This document shows, in pieces, positions 1 through 7,618 of a DNA stretch of 13,118 nt. The translations under genes and the position numbers were made by a program. The stretch comes from JABDJZ01 sp047619685 (lineage in GTDB: Bacteria; Bacteroidota; Rhodothermia; Rhodothermales; UBA10348): the NCBI GenBank assembly GCA_047619685.1, contig JBLHLC010000069.1:1-13118 (forward strand), read 5' to 3'. The notes below the pieces were generated by a model. It was not told where the DNA came from and ran no database searches. It was given only the letters and a program-made list of their open reading frames with translations. Numbering within the stretch: position 1 is the first letter of the stretch; each line of letters begins with the position of its first letter.

Positions 1-1
1 C

Positions 2-898
2 CCACTTGAGATTACGGCCGTTCCGAGGCCGGGGTACCAATTTGTGGAATGGACCGGCACCGAACCCTCCACCGAAAGGACGGTGACGGTTCGGCCCCTG
101 GAGCCGGTTTCTCTGGTCGCCCATTTCGAGGCTGCTGCGGGGGATCCAGCGTCCATCGTCATCCACGAAATCCAGTACAACCCGGCCAATTCATCCGGTG
201 AGTGGGTGGAACTGGTAAACACAGGATCCGGCCCGATAGACCTCGGCGGCTGGCGATTTGGCGATGGCTCCGGCGAGTTCACCATTCCCGACATCACGCT
301 CCCGCTTGGTGGATACGCGGTTCTTTGCGAGAACCCTGACGACTTCCTGCAGACCTACGGCTACGGCTGTATTGGAAGCCTGCCTTTCAAACTGGGCAAC
401 AGCGGAGACGCCTTGTTTCTGACGGACGCCACCGGTGTTGTGGCGGACTCGGTGAGATACTCTGACGCGCCGCCGTGGCCGTCCGAGCCCGACGGTGATG
501 GCTGGTCGCTGGAACTCAAAGATCCCTTGCTCGACAACGCCGACCCCAGGTCATGGCGCCCATCTACCTATCTCGGCGGGTCTCCGCAGGGTCCCAATTC
601 GATTCGGACCGGCGTGCAGGCGGAGGTCCCTGTCAGTGCGTTCGAGTTGTCTGTTTATCCCAATCCGGTTCGGGGCGCTCCGTCCGTAGGAGTCGCGCTG
701 CCAGAGCCCGGCGAACTGGTGGTCGAGGTGTTTGACACCGTGGGGAGACGTGTCTCCAAAAGTGTCCCCGCCTTCTTCGGTATCGGCCGGCACACGCTCA
801 GTGACGTTGTGCCCCCGGGCGCGGCAGGCGTGTATTTGGTCCGCGTAACCTTGGATGGCGTGTTTTTGGGAAACGCCACCGTCGTCCGACTCCATTGA
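2..898 (+). CDS. C-terminal part of a secreted lamin-tail protein with T9SS sorting domain (5' truncated)
   Basis: The reading frame is open to the first bases of the window, so this is the tail of a longer gene whose start lies outside; the GTG at 44 is an internal Val codon. Three parts are visible. Residues 1-42 (ITAVPRPGYQFVEWTG and the VTVRP...LVAHFE stretch) look like a divergent InlB B-repeat. Next comes a lamin-tail domain (IVIHEIQYNPANSSGEWVEL, then GGWRFGDGSGEFTIPD). The last ~80 residues are a type A T9SS C-terminal sorting domain (VYPNPVRG, VEVFDTVGRRV, GVYLVRV). In this family such proteins are exported to the periplasm and carried to the surface by T9SS. The full protein may be another CotH-kinase or adhesin-like protein, since the CotH protein at 4691-6970 has the same lamin-tail plus sorting-domain end; that is inference. 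Its TGA stop overlaps the TTG start of the next gene. Confidence 0.85.
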   Translation, partial: PLEITAVPRPGYQFVEWTGTEPSTERTVTVRPLEPVSLVAHFEAAAGDPASIVIHEIQYNPANSSGEWVELVNTGSGPIDLGGWRFGDGSGEFTIPDITLPLGGYAVLCENPDDFLQTYGYGCIGSLPFKLGNSGDALFLTDATGVVADSVRYSDAPPWPSEPDGDGWSLELKDPLLDNADPRSWRPSTYLGGSPQGPNSIRTGVQAEVPVSAFELSVYPNPVRGAPSVGVALPEPGELVVEVFDTVGRRVSKSVPAFFGIGRHTLSDVVPPGAAGVYLVRVTLDGVFLGNATVVRLH

Positions 899-2019
899 AA
901 ATCGCACTGGATGCCCGGTATCTGAATGCCTCCGGCAGCGGTGTGGGGACCTACACGGAGAATCTCCTCCGGCAGATGCTGAGGCTTGAGTCCGAAAATA
1001 ATTACATCCTCGTCACACGCAAGCCGGGGCTGGCGGCGCAATTCGACGCTGAGCGGTGCACCGACTTCGTGTTTCCGGCGCCGCCGCGATCGCGCCGAAC
1101 CGTCCGAAGTCTGGGACGAAAGCTGGAAGATGTCCCCTTCGATGTGTTCCACTCCACGTTCAACATCATGCCGGACGCGTTGAATCGCCCGAGCGTGGTC
1201 ACCATACACGACATCATTCCGCTTCTGGACCCCGGACTCATTGACGAGGGACGCCTCTTCAAATGGACGGCCGGCAGGTTCTGGAGTACCCGCATGCGGC
1301 AGGCCGCACGCTCGGCTACGCGGCTGGTAACTGTCTCGCAGGCCTCGGCGGATGCGATAGGAGATTTCTTCGGGCCAGAGGTAGCCGCCCGCACGCTGGT
1401 GACAGGGAGCGGCGTGGATCCCTACTTCCGGGAGCAGGTGCCTGATGATTCCTCCCTGGCGCGTGAGGCACGAGGCGGCGATTTTCCCTACCTGCTCACG
1501 GTGGGGCAGGGCTCGCCCCGAAAGAACCACCTCCGGGCCGTCGAGGCCTTTCTTGAGGCCTTCGCGGCCGACGACCCCACGAAATTCGTCCTGGTTAAAC
1601 GCCTGAATCGCGGAGCACACGAGTTCGATCGATTGATCAAGAGGCCGGAAGTCGCGAAGCGGGTGGTGCTGGCCAGCGATCTCAGCCGCCCCCAGTTGCG
1701 CGCGCTCTATCGACACGCCAGGGTCATGTTTCTTCCCTCCCTGGTTGAAGGTTTTGGTCTACCCATAATTGAGGCCATGGCCTGCGGGGCACCGGTTGTA
1801 ACCTCGGACTTGGGTGCGACGGCCGAGGTCGCAGGCGGCGCCGCGGTCTTGTGCGATCCCTACGACGTCACCCAAATGGCTGCCTGCCTGGTGCGGGCAA
1901 CAACAGACGGTCCGGAACGCGACGACATGATCGCGAAGGGCATCGTCAGAGCCTCCGAGTTCAACTTTGAGGCCTGTGCGCTTCGGACGCTGGAGGTCTA
2001 TCGTGATGTCTCCGCGTGA
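895..2019 (+). CDS. GT4-family glycosyltransferase (glycosyltransferase family 1 fold)
   Basis: A 374-residue GT-B retaining glycosyltransferase that should transfer a sugar from a nucleotide-sugar donor in the cytosol, probably for exopolysaccharide or surface glycan synthesis. The N-terminus MKIALDARYLNASGSGVGTY is the usual GT4 opening with the Gly-rich acceptor-side loop. FHSTFNIMP and VVTIHDIIPLLDPG follow. The linker into the donor domain is YLLTVGQGSPRKNH. The donor site carries the E-x7-E motif E285-GFGLPIIE-293, followed by the typical GAPVVTSDLGATAEVAGGAA stretch. Length is normal for the family. The start is TTG at 895, which overlaps the upstream stop as TTGA. No Shine-Dalgarno is visible, so translation probably depends on reinitiation from the upstream gene. 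Donor and acceptor cannot be read from the sequence. Confidence 0.9.
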   Translation: MKIALDARYLNASGSGVGTYTENLLRQMLRLESENNYILVTRKPGLAAQFDAERCTDFVFPAPPRSRRTVRSLGRKLEDVPFDVFHSTFNIMPDALNRPSVVTIHDIIPLLDPGLIDEGRLFKWTAGRFWSTRMRQAARSATRLVTVSQASADAIGDFFGPEVAARTLVTGSGVDPYFREQVPDDSSLAREARGGDFPYLLTVGQGSPRKNHLRAVEAFLEAFAADDPTKFVLVKRLNRGAHEFDRLIKRPEVAKRVVLASDLSRPQLRALYRHARVMFLPSLVEGFGLPIIEAMACGAPVVTSDLGATAEVAGGAAVLCDPYDVTQMAACLVRATTDGPERDDMIAKGIVRASEFNFEACALRTLEVYRDVSA

Positions 2020-2101
2020 CGGTCGGCTCCCATTTAGGGGTTCTTTCACCAAACCCTGTATAACCAGAACCTAACATGCAGGAAACACTGGCTGGAAGAC
2101 G

Positions 2102-3199
2102 GTGAAGCGACGAGATCGAAGCGTGTGGGGATTGGTTGCAGGGGCTGCTCTGTTGGCCCTTGGGATCATCTGGTTCGGTCCTCTCACGGTCACCCCGGCG
2201 GAAGAGGTCCAAGGCAAGCTGTTTGCTGCCCGCATCTGGACCCTCGAACATGCCGGCGGAGAGTTGAGCGCGAAGCTCCAGGACCGCCGCGGCGGAGTTT
2301 CAGAGCAGTATCTGGTCCAGAGCGTGGATCGCGGCGATGTGGCCGATTTCCGATTGGCAGACGGTATTACGCTTGGTGCCCAACTGGCGGTGGGAGATAC
2401 GATCGGGGTCTTGCGCTCCGCCCGTTCAGCCCGACGCATGACGGAGTTCGCAAGCCGGGTCTCGATTGCCCAGATGGAGTCCGCCACCTACCAGGAGGGC
2501 GCGAAGCAGGCGCTCGTGGACGAGGCCAATTCCCGGCTCCAGGCGGCGCAGGCACTCCGCGATCTGCAATCGCGAATCGTCTCGCGCTTACGGACTCTGC
2601 ATGAGGACGGCTTGATTGCGACCGACGAGTTGGAGCGCGCCGAATCAGAAGGTCTGGCGCTGGATGGCGAGTTGGGAATAATCCGGGCCGAGTTGGAGGT
2701 CCTTACTACCGGCGCGAGATCGTCCGAGCGGCGTCTTGCCGCCACCAAGCTTGAAGCGAGTCGCCGGGAGTTGGACGCACTCAGTGACCAGCTTGACGCG
2801 TCTGTCATAGTCAGCCCCATCGCTGGGGTAGTCTCGCGCCCGTCCAGCGAAATCGCGCTGGCCACCGTGAGAGACCTGAGTTCCTGGATCGTCGTGGTCC
2901 CGTTGCCCATCGAACACCTGGCCTTCGTGCAGGGAGGCGCGGTCCCGGAGGTCCCCGGAGTGGCCGAAGCCGGCGCTGTTTCCATTTTGGATGTGAGTCA
3001 GTCGGCCGAGTCTATCGGCGGTGCGTCCGTGGTGCTGGTCACCTGCGTCTTGCGTGATCCCCCTCCGGTCCCGCTGGATGGTCTATCGGTGACCGTGATT
3101 TTTCGCGGTGAGCCATTGGCACTCAAGGACGAAATATCCCTGATAGTGGGGGGCCTCTTCAGCCTGAGAAAGTGGTGGAGCAATGCGCCACGAACTTAA
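2102..3199 (+). CDS. HlyD-like membrane-fusion / periplasmic adaptor protein
   Basis: A 365-residue protein with an N-in single membrane anchor: basic KRRDR, then a hydrophobic segment at about residues 9-26. A long Ala/Arg/Glu-rich region at about 125-245 (for example SRLQAAQALRDLQSRIVSRL and ARSSERRLAATKLEASRREL) reads as the two arms of a coiled-coil hairpin. It is followed by VIVSPIAGVVSRPSS, the second half of the lipoyl/barrel-sandwich domain typical of HlyD/AcrA adaptors. Such proteins bridge an inner-membrane transporter to the outer membrane in Gram-negative cells. No ABC, RND or TolC partner is present in the window. The partner could be the membrane protein at 3954-4634, which is inference. 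The GTG start at 2102 has GGAAGA just upstream. The 3' end overlaps the VTC gene by 17 bases, which suggests coupling. Confidence 0.72.
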   Translation: MKRRDRSVWGLVAGAALLALGIIWFGPLTVTPAEEVQGKLFAARIWTLEHAGGELSAKLQDRRGGVSEQYLVQSVDRGDVADFRLADGITLGAQLAVGDTIGVLRSARSARRMTEFASRVSIAQMESATYQEGAKQALVDEANSRLQAAQALRDLQSRIVSRLRTLHEDGLIATDELERAESEGLALDGELGIIRAELEVLTTGARSSERRLAATKLEASRRELDALSDQLDASVIVSPIAGVVSRPSSEIALATVRDLSSWIVVVPLPIEHLAFVQGGAVPEVPGVAEAGAVSILDVSQSAESIGGASVVLVTCVLRDPPPVPLDGLSVTVIFRGEPLALKDEISLIVGGLFSLRKWWSNAPRT

Positions 3200-3950
3200 A
3201 TACCTCGTCCCCAATTCCGCTCGGCCGTGGTTGCGTCGCCATGTGTTGCGTTACACAGGTCGGGATCCCCACGCGACCGAAGAAGGCTTTTATACCGTTC
3301 GGAGCATATACATGGACACGTCTCGTGGTGCCATGTACGAGGACAAGGTGGAGGGCACCCGTGCTCGCCTGAAGGTCCGCGTGAGAGGGTATAACGATGT
3401 TGATTTGACGTCTCCCGCTTCGTTGGAACTGAAGAGGAAGGCCAGCTCGACGGCATGGAAGAGGCGGGCGCATCTCCCTCTTGGGGAGGTCGAGGGTTGG
3501 CTCCGTGGAAACGGCGGTCAGGGCGGGGTTCATTCAGAACCAGATGATGAGGACGCAGCGCGCACCTTCCGGTACTTCGTTCTCAGGAACTCACTCAAGC
3601 CCGTGGTACTTGTGGTCTACGATCGTGAGGCCTTTGAAGGTGTACATGATCCCACGCTCCGGGTGACATTTGATTGTGACCTCCGGGGGAGGTTCACCAG
3701 TCAATTGAGTCGGCTTGGCGCGGAAGCTCCCGTGAGGGTCTTCGACCGTCACTTCATCCTGGAAGTGAAGTTCGACTACCATTTTCCAACGTGGCTCAAG
3801 CCTGCGCTTGCTGAACTGGGATTGCAGCGGAGGGCACTTTCCAAGTACACGCTAACCATGGATGCGTGCGCCCGCGCGACCCACGGACGGCGAGCTTCTT
3901 TCAGCGGAGGCCGTGTCCTTCGTCCCGGCCTACTGCAGACGTCGTTTTAA
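3183..3950 (+). CDS. VTC-domain protein, polyphosphate polymerase-like (triphosphate tunnel fold)
   Basis: A 255-residue stand-alone VTC domain. Known family members such as the catalytic domain of yeast Vtc4 make inorganic polyphosphate from ATP inside a basic tunnel. The tunnel-fold signature is complete: ELKYL (E4, K6), VRSIYMDT (40-46), a basic strand RLKVRVRGY (R62, K64, R66, R68), LELKRK (E82, K84, K86), VVYDREAF (Y146, R148), LRVTFD (R160, D164), LEVKFD (E194, K196) and SKYTL (220-224). No membrane segment or SPX domain is present, so it should be cytosolic. The ATG at 3183 is preceded by GGTGGAG at good spacing. It overlaps the HlyD-like gene by 17 bases and lies 3 bases before the DUF4956 gene. 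VTC, DUF4956 and CotH genes are often neighbours in bacteria. The true product is unproven: polyphosphate is the first candidate. Confidence 0.9.
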   Translation: MRHELKYLVPNSARPWLRRHVLRYTGRDPHATEEGFYTVRSIYMDTSRGAMYEDKVEGTRARLKVRVRGYNDVDLTSPASLELKRKASSTAWKRRAHLPLGEVEGWLRGNGGQGGVHSEPDDEDAARTFRYFVLRNSLKPVVLVVYDREAFEGVHDPTLRVTFDCDLRGRFTSQLSRLGAEAPVRVFDRHFILEVKFDYHFPTWLKPALAELGLQRRALSKYTLTMDACARATHGRRASFSGGRVLRPGLLQTSF

Positions 3951-3953
3951 TCC

Positions 3954-4634
3954 ATGCTTGACGAGTTTCGAGATCTACCGTTTCTGAGGCCAGTCGTGGC
4001 CGGCGACATCGTGTCAAGCCTCCTGGTGGCTCTGGTCTGCGGCCTGGCCATCGCCTGGATTTACAGATGGACCTATCGCGGGACCAGCTATGCGCCCTCG
4101 TTTGTTCGGTCCATGGTCGTGCTGCCCATGATCACTGCGCTCGTGATGCTGGTCATCGGGAGCAATCTGGCCAGGGCATTCGGATTGGTTGGCGCCATGT
4201 CCATTATCCGCTTCAGAACCGCGGTCAAGGACACTCACGATATCGTGTTCATCTTCTTCTCCCTGGCCGTGGGGCTGGCGGCTGGCGTCGGACTGTTTGC
4301 AGCCTCGTGGCTCGGCACGCTTGTGATAGGACTGACCGTGCTGGCCACTTCGGGATTCGGGTTCGGGCACGTCCAGCGGAACGCCATGCTGCTCGAGTTC
4401 TCCTATGACGCGGAGAGCGGGCCCAACCAACCGACGTATCAGGACACACTCGACACCTATTGTCGAAGCTCCTCCATTCTGAGCGTCCGGCAACCCGCCG
4501 AACATGAGTCCCTCTTTCTCACGATGCACGTGCGGCTGAAGCGATCCTCCGGTGCTCCCGACATGGTGATGGCACTGAAGAAGACGGACAGGGTGAGCCG
4601 GGTGAGTTTGTATTACGATGATGAAGAAGTATAG
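3954..4634 (+). CDS. DUF4956 integral membrane protein, partner of the VTC-domain protein
   Basis: A 226-residue protein with four likely membrane segments at about residues 18-37, 52-72, 96-115 and 117-136, then a ~85-residue hydrophilic C-terminal domain. The family signature lies around residues 80-101: GAMSIIRFRTAVKDTHDIVF, with the charged R86, R88, K92, D93, H95 and D96 set in hydrophobic sequence. That charge pattern could line a path for an anionic polymer; this is inference. It has no assigned function in the family. The adjacent VTC gene suggests that the two form a synthase-plus-membrane unit, like the catalytic and membrane parts of the eukaryotic VTC complex. The ATG at 3954 lies 3 bases after the VTC stop and has no clear ribosome binding site, so translation is probably coupled. 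Confidence 0.88.
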   Translation: MLDEFRDLPFLRPVVAGDIVSSLLVALVCGLAIAWIYRWTYRGTSYAPSFVRSMVVLPMITALVMLVIGSNLARAFGLVGAMSIIRFRTAVKDTHDIVFIFFSLAVGLAAGVGLFAASWLGTLVIGLTVLATSGFGFGHVQRNAMLLEFSYDAESGPNQPTYQDTLDTYCRSSSILSVRQPAEHESLFLTMHVRLKRSSGAPDMVMALKKTDRVSRVSLYYDDEEV

Positions 4635-4690
4635 CCGGCACTTGGAACTGCGGTAGGCTGGTAGGATGTGCTCCCGAAATTGTTTAAGAG

Positions 4691-6970
4691 GTGCTGGGGT
4701 TGGGATTTCGACGTTGGTTTGTGGGGTTGGCGGCGGTCTTGGGGCTTTCGAGCACTGGGGCCTCGGGGCAGGTGTTTGATGATTCGGTGCTGCCCAGCGT
4801 CTCTATTGAGCTTGATTCTGGTGATTTGGCGCTGATTTTGACGCCGGGGAATGAGGGGTCTGATGTGGAGTTTATGGCTACGTTTTCTTGGTCTTCTCCT
4901 ACGCTTTCGGCCACTGTGGATAGTGTGGGGTTCAGGCTTCGGGGGAATACGTCGCGTAACGCCCGCAAGAAGTCGTACAAGGTGTCTTTCAATGCCTTTC
5001 GGAGCGGTGGTAGGTGGGAGGGGCTGGAGAAGCTCAACTTGAACGGTGAGCACAACGACCCGAGTATCATGCGGTCCAAGTTGTCCTGGGACCTGTTTGA
5101 GGACTTTGGTGTGCCCGCGTCCAGGGCCAACCATGTCAAGCTCTTCGTGAACGGGGAGTACTACGGGCTGTATGCCAACGTGGAGCACGTCGACGAGCAG
5201 TTTCTGCGTCGGTATTTCGGCCGGGCTGGCGGCGGCGATCAAGGGAACCTGTACAAGGCGCTCTGGCCCGCGGATCTCACGGTCAGGGGCGGCGACGGCG
5301 ACGCGTATCGGCCCACAGGCGAGGATCGTCGGCCGTACGACCTCACGCAGGGTGCCTCGGACGCAGACGGGTATGACGACCTGGCCCAACTGATCAATGT
5401 GATCAACAACACCTCTTCCGGCGGCTTCAAGGGGGCCATTGAGCGGGTGTTTGACGTCAACGGATTCCTGAAGGCACAGGCAGTGACTGCGCTCACCGGC
5501 AGTTGGGACAGCTACTGGTTTCTAAAGAACAACTTCTACCTGTACAACAACCCCGCGACGGGACGGTGGCATTACATCCCGTTTGATTTCGACAACACGT
5601 TCGGCATCTGGTGGGACGGCATTTCGCCCGGGATCGACTGGACAAATCGGGATCTCTATGCCTGGGGGAATCCATCCGAATCCCGCCCCTTGGCGACCCG
5701 CATCTTGGCCGTGCCGGAGTTCAGGGAGCGGTACACGTACTACCTGAAAGAACTCCTCGAGACGCATTTCTACCCGGCTACCCTACTCGCGGAGATCGAC
5801 CGCCTCAAGGCGCTGACCGAGGCAGCCGCAGAGGAGGACGTCTTCCGGCGGCTAGACTACGGTTTTACCGTTGCGGACTACCACGATTCCTTCACCGTCG
5901 CACTTGCCCAGCAGAGCGGCGGTCAGGGGCACGTTACCGCCGGCCTTCGCCCATACATTTCCCTGCGCTACCAATCGGCGCGGGCGCAGTTGGACCCGGG
6001 GGCCATCGCGCCGCTGGTCAGCGAGGTTCTCGTTGCGCCGGAGCGGCCTGGGCCTCGAGATCCCCTCAGGGTCTCCGCGCGTGTTGAGTCCCGTTCCCTC
6101 GCCATCATCGAGGTTCAATACTGGCCCGACCGGCCGGAGCAGCACTCGGTCCCGATGACTGCAGTGGGAGAGTTCCTGTATGAGGCCGTCGTGCCTGCGC
6201 TCGAGGCCACCGGCACCATCGACCTGCGCATTCGGGCGGTGGATGGAGACGGCAACGAGCGCCTCACAGAGCTGCTCAGGATCGGCGTGGATGCGGTCAA
6301 ACCGTTGGTGTTCATCAACGAACTCATGGCCGACAACCAGGCCACCATCGCCGACGAGTCTGGCGAGTTTGACGACTGGGCCGAGATCTACAACGGCGCT
6401 GTGACGAACATCAGTCTCAACGGCTGGACCATGACAGACAACGTGCTGGAGCCAGGCAAGTATGCACTGCCGGACGTGCTCTTGCCGTCCGGTTCGCACT
6501 ACCTGGTGTGGCTGGATGGGCAGCCTGAGCAAGGCGTCAATCATGCCCCCTTCCGGCTTTCCAGCGGCGGAGAGATTTTGGCGCTATACGATGCTGATGG
6601 GGTGGAGGTGGACTTCGTTTCGTTCGGGCAACTGGATCCAGACGTGTCCTGGGGGCGGAGTCCGGACGGTTCGCCTTTGTTTGTCGGAATCCCGAGCGGC
6701 ACGCCCGGAACGTCCAATCCGCTTGTAGAAGCGGTCGATGACGTGCCCGGTGTTTCCACCGTCCTCGCCGCCTACCCGAACCCGTTCAGCGGCTCGCTCA
6801 CGATTTCCGCGCAGGGTCCGTTTGAGGTTTTTGACGTGCTGGGCCGACGGGTATTTTCGGGCGATGAGGTTTCGGCAGTTTGGGACGCCTCCGGGGCTGC
6901 CGGTGGCGTCTACTTCGTCAGGGGTACAGGGCCCAGGGCCGCCGCCCTGCCCGTCATCAAGATCCGATGA
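4691..6970 (+). CDS. Secreted CotH-kinase family protein with lamin-tail and T9SS sorting domains
   Basis: A 759-residue exported protein. Residues 1-27 form a signal peptide (RRW, hydrophobic VGLAAVLGLSS, cleavage near ASG-Q). The CotH domain spans about 35-430: FRLRGNTSRN (81-90), the KLNLNGEHNDPSIMRSKLSWDLF region (114-136), LFVNGEYYGLYANVEHVDEQ (151-170), NLYKALW, then WHYIPFDFDNTFG with D299 and D301, which match the acidic metal/catalytic positions of CotH kinases. A lamin-tail domain lies at about 539-660 (VFINELMADNQATIADESGE). A T9SS type A sorting domain fills about 692-759 (YPNPFSGS, FEVFDVLGRRVF, GGVYFVRG). CotH of Bacillus is an atypical protein kinase of spore-coat proteins; here the kinase would work outside the cell, with unknown target and phosphate donor. 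The start is uncertain: GTG 4691, or TTG 4700, which sits 6 bases after AAGAGGTG. Confidence 0.9.
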   Translation: MLGLGFRRWFVGLAAVLGLSSTGASGQVFDDSVLPSVSIELDSGDLALILTPGNEGSDVEFMATFSWSSPTLSATVDSVGFRLRGNTSRNARKKSYKVSFNAFRSGGRWEGLEKLNLNGEHNDPSIMRSKLSWDLFEDFGVPASRANHVKLFVNGEYYGLYANVEHVDEQFLRRYFGRAGGGDQGNLYKALWPADLTVRGGDGDAYRPTGEDRRPYDLTQGASDADGYDDLAQLINVINNTSSGGFKGAIERVFDVNGFLKAQAVTALTGSWDSYWFLKNNFYLYNNPATGRWHYIPFDFDNTFGIWWDGISPGIDWTNRDLYAWGNPSESRPLATRILAVPEFRERYTYYLKELLETHFYPATLLAEIDRLKALTEAAAEEDVFRRLDYGFTVADYHDSFTVALAQQSGGQGHVTAGLRPYISLRYQSARAQLDPGAIAPLVSEVLVAPERPGPRDPLRVSARVESRSLAIIEVQYWPDRPEQHSVPMTAVGEFLYEAVVPALEATGTIDLRIRAVDGDGNERLTELLRIGVDAVKPLVFINELMADNQATIADESGEFDDWAEIYNGAVTNISLNGWTMTDNVLEPGKYALPDVLLPSGSHYLVWLDGQPEQGVNHAPFRLSSGGEILALYDADGVEVDFVSFGQLDPDVSWGRSPDGSPLFVGIPSGTPGTSNPLVEAVDDVPGVSTVLAAYPNPFSGSLTISAQGPFEVFDVLGRRVFSGDEVSAVWDASGAAGGVYFVRGTGPRAAALPVIKIR

Positions 6971-7314
6971 CCAGACTCGCACCAGAATCCCCGCGCAGCT
7001 TCCGGGACGACGGGAGGACCCTGTCGATCGACGTGCATGGCTGCACGATTGCCAGCGCAGTCAGGCTGGTCCGACGTGCCGTGTTTGAGGGGTCGTGGAA
7101 GGGGCGTAGTTCCGTCGAGGTGATTCACGGCATGGGGAGCGACGAGCCTGCGGGGTCCATCCGCGGAGCGCTTCGCGCCGCGCTGCTAAGCGGGGAGTGG
7201 TCGGATCACGCGACAGGGCATATGGAGTCGGGGGGTGCCAGGACGGTTATCAGCCTGCCGCTGGGCAAGAATCCTGATCCGCGGCGGATTACCGTTCGGG
7301 ACCTGACGCGGTAG
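6967..7314 (+). CDS. Smr (small MutS-related) domain protein
   Basis: A 115-residue protein made almost only of an Smr domain. SIDVHGCTIASAVRLVRRAV matches the opening LDLHG-x-T...EA pattern. SSVEVIHGMGS is the HGxG motif of the putative catalytic loop, and SIRGALRAALL follows as the final helix. Smr domains are DNA- or RNA-acting endonuclease-like folds (as in MutS2 and SmrA/SmrB). The specific substrate cannot be told. The start chosen is ATG 6967, which overlaps the CotH stop as ATGA. An in-frame GTG lies further upstream within cotH at 6880-6882 region but would bury the overlap and is unlikely. Its place after an exported kinase is odd for a nucleic-acid enzyme; it may simply be a read-through member of the transcription unit. 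Confidence 0.8.
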   Translation: MTRLAPESPRSFRDDGRTLSIDVHGCTIASAVRLVRRAVFEGSWKGRSSVEVIHGMGSDEPAGSIRGALRAALLSGEWSDHATGHMESGGARTVISLPLGKNPDPRRITVRDLTR

Positions 7315-7348
7315 GGTCGAATAGGTCCGCGTGGGTGCCTGTTCTTGG

Positions 7349-7618
7349 TCACCGTCCGATGTCGTCCAGTAATTCCTGCGCGGTACGGTAGGAAGGTCCG
7401 CTCACCTTTGCATCAATGGCCGCGATCGTTTCGGCATTCGGGATCTCGACCGGGAAGGGGATGCCTTGCTGTAGGTCCACCTGACGGTAAAACAAGGAAA
7501 TTGCTTGACTGGCTGTGAGACCTAGTTGATCAAACACCTCTTCGGCTCGCGCTTTTATTGATGGATCGATACGTGCGCTGATTGATGCTGACTTTGCCAT
7601 GGCCCCGATGCGTTTCAT
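7349..7618 (-). CDS. RelB/DinJ-family antitoxin, solitary
   Basis: An 89-residue protein with the RelB/DinJ pattern: an N-terminal ribbon-helix-helix DNA-binding part (SASISARIDPSIKARAEEVF), then DQLGLTASQAISLFYRQV, which is the most conserved part of the family, then a Pro-rich linker IPFPVEIPNAET and a C-terminal tail that would wrap a RelE/YafQ toxin. Start ATG 7618, or the internal ATG 7600 (MAKSAS). A perfect 10-base palindrome TGTATATACA lies directly before 7618, at 7619-7628, and may be the autoregulatory operator or a -10 element. No toxin gene follows: the stop at 7349 is only 34 bases from the convergent Smr stop, and no RelE-like frame is seen on either side. The antitoxin may be orphaned or act on a toxin elsewhere. 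Confidence 0.85.
   Translation of the reverse strand: MKRIGAMAKSASISARIDPSIKARAEEVFDQLGLTASQAISLFYRQVDLQQGIPFPVEIPNAETIAAIDAKVSGPSYRTAQELLDDIGR

Noticed and set aside
655..1716. Long - strand open frame over the lamin-tail and GT4 genes
   Set aside because: Antisense shadow in high-GC DNA; no family resemblance, while the + strand genes are clear.
2076..2105. Nine-codon upstream frame (MQETLAGRR) whose stop overlaps the GTG start of the HlyD-like gene
   Set aside because: Too short to distinguish from chance, and its ATG lacks a ribosome binding site.
7315..7348. In-frame continuation after the relB-like stop (THADLFDPTA)
   Set aside because: It overlaps the end of the convergent Smr gene and would need stop-codon readthrough; probably coincidence.
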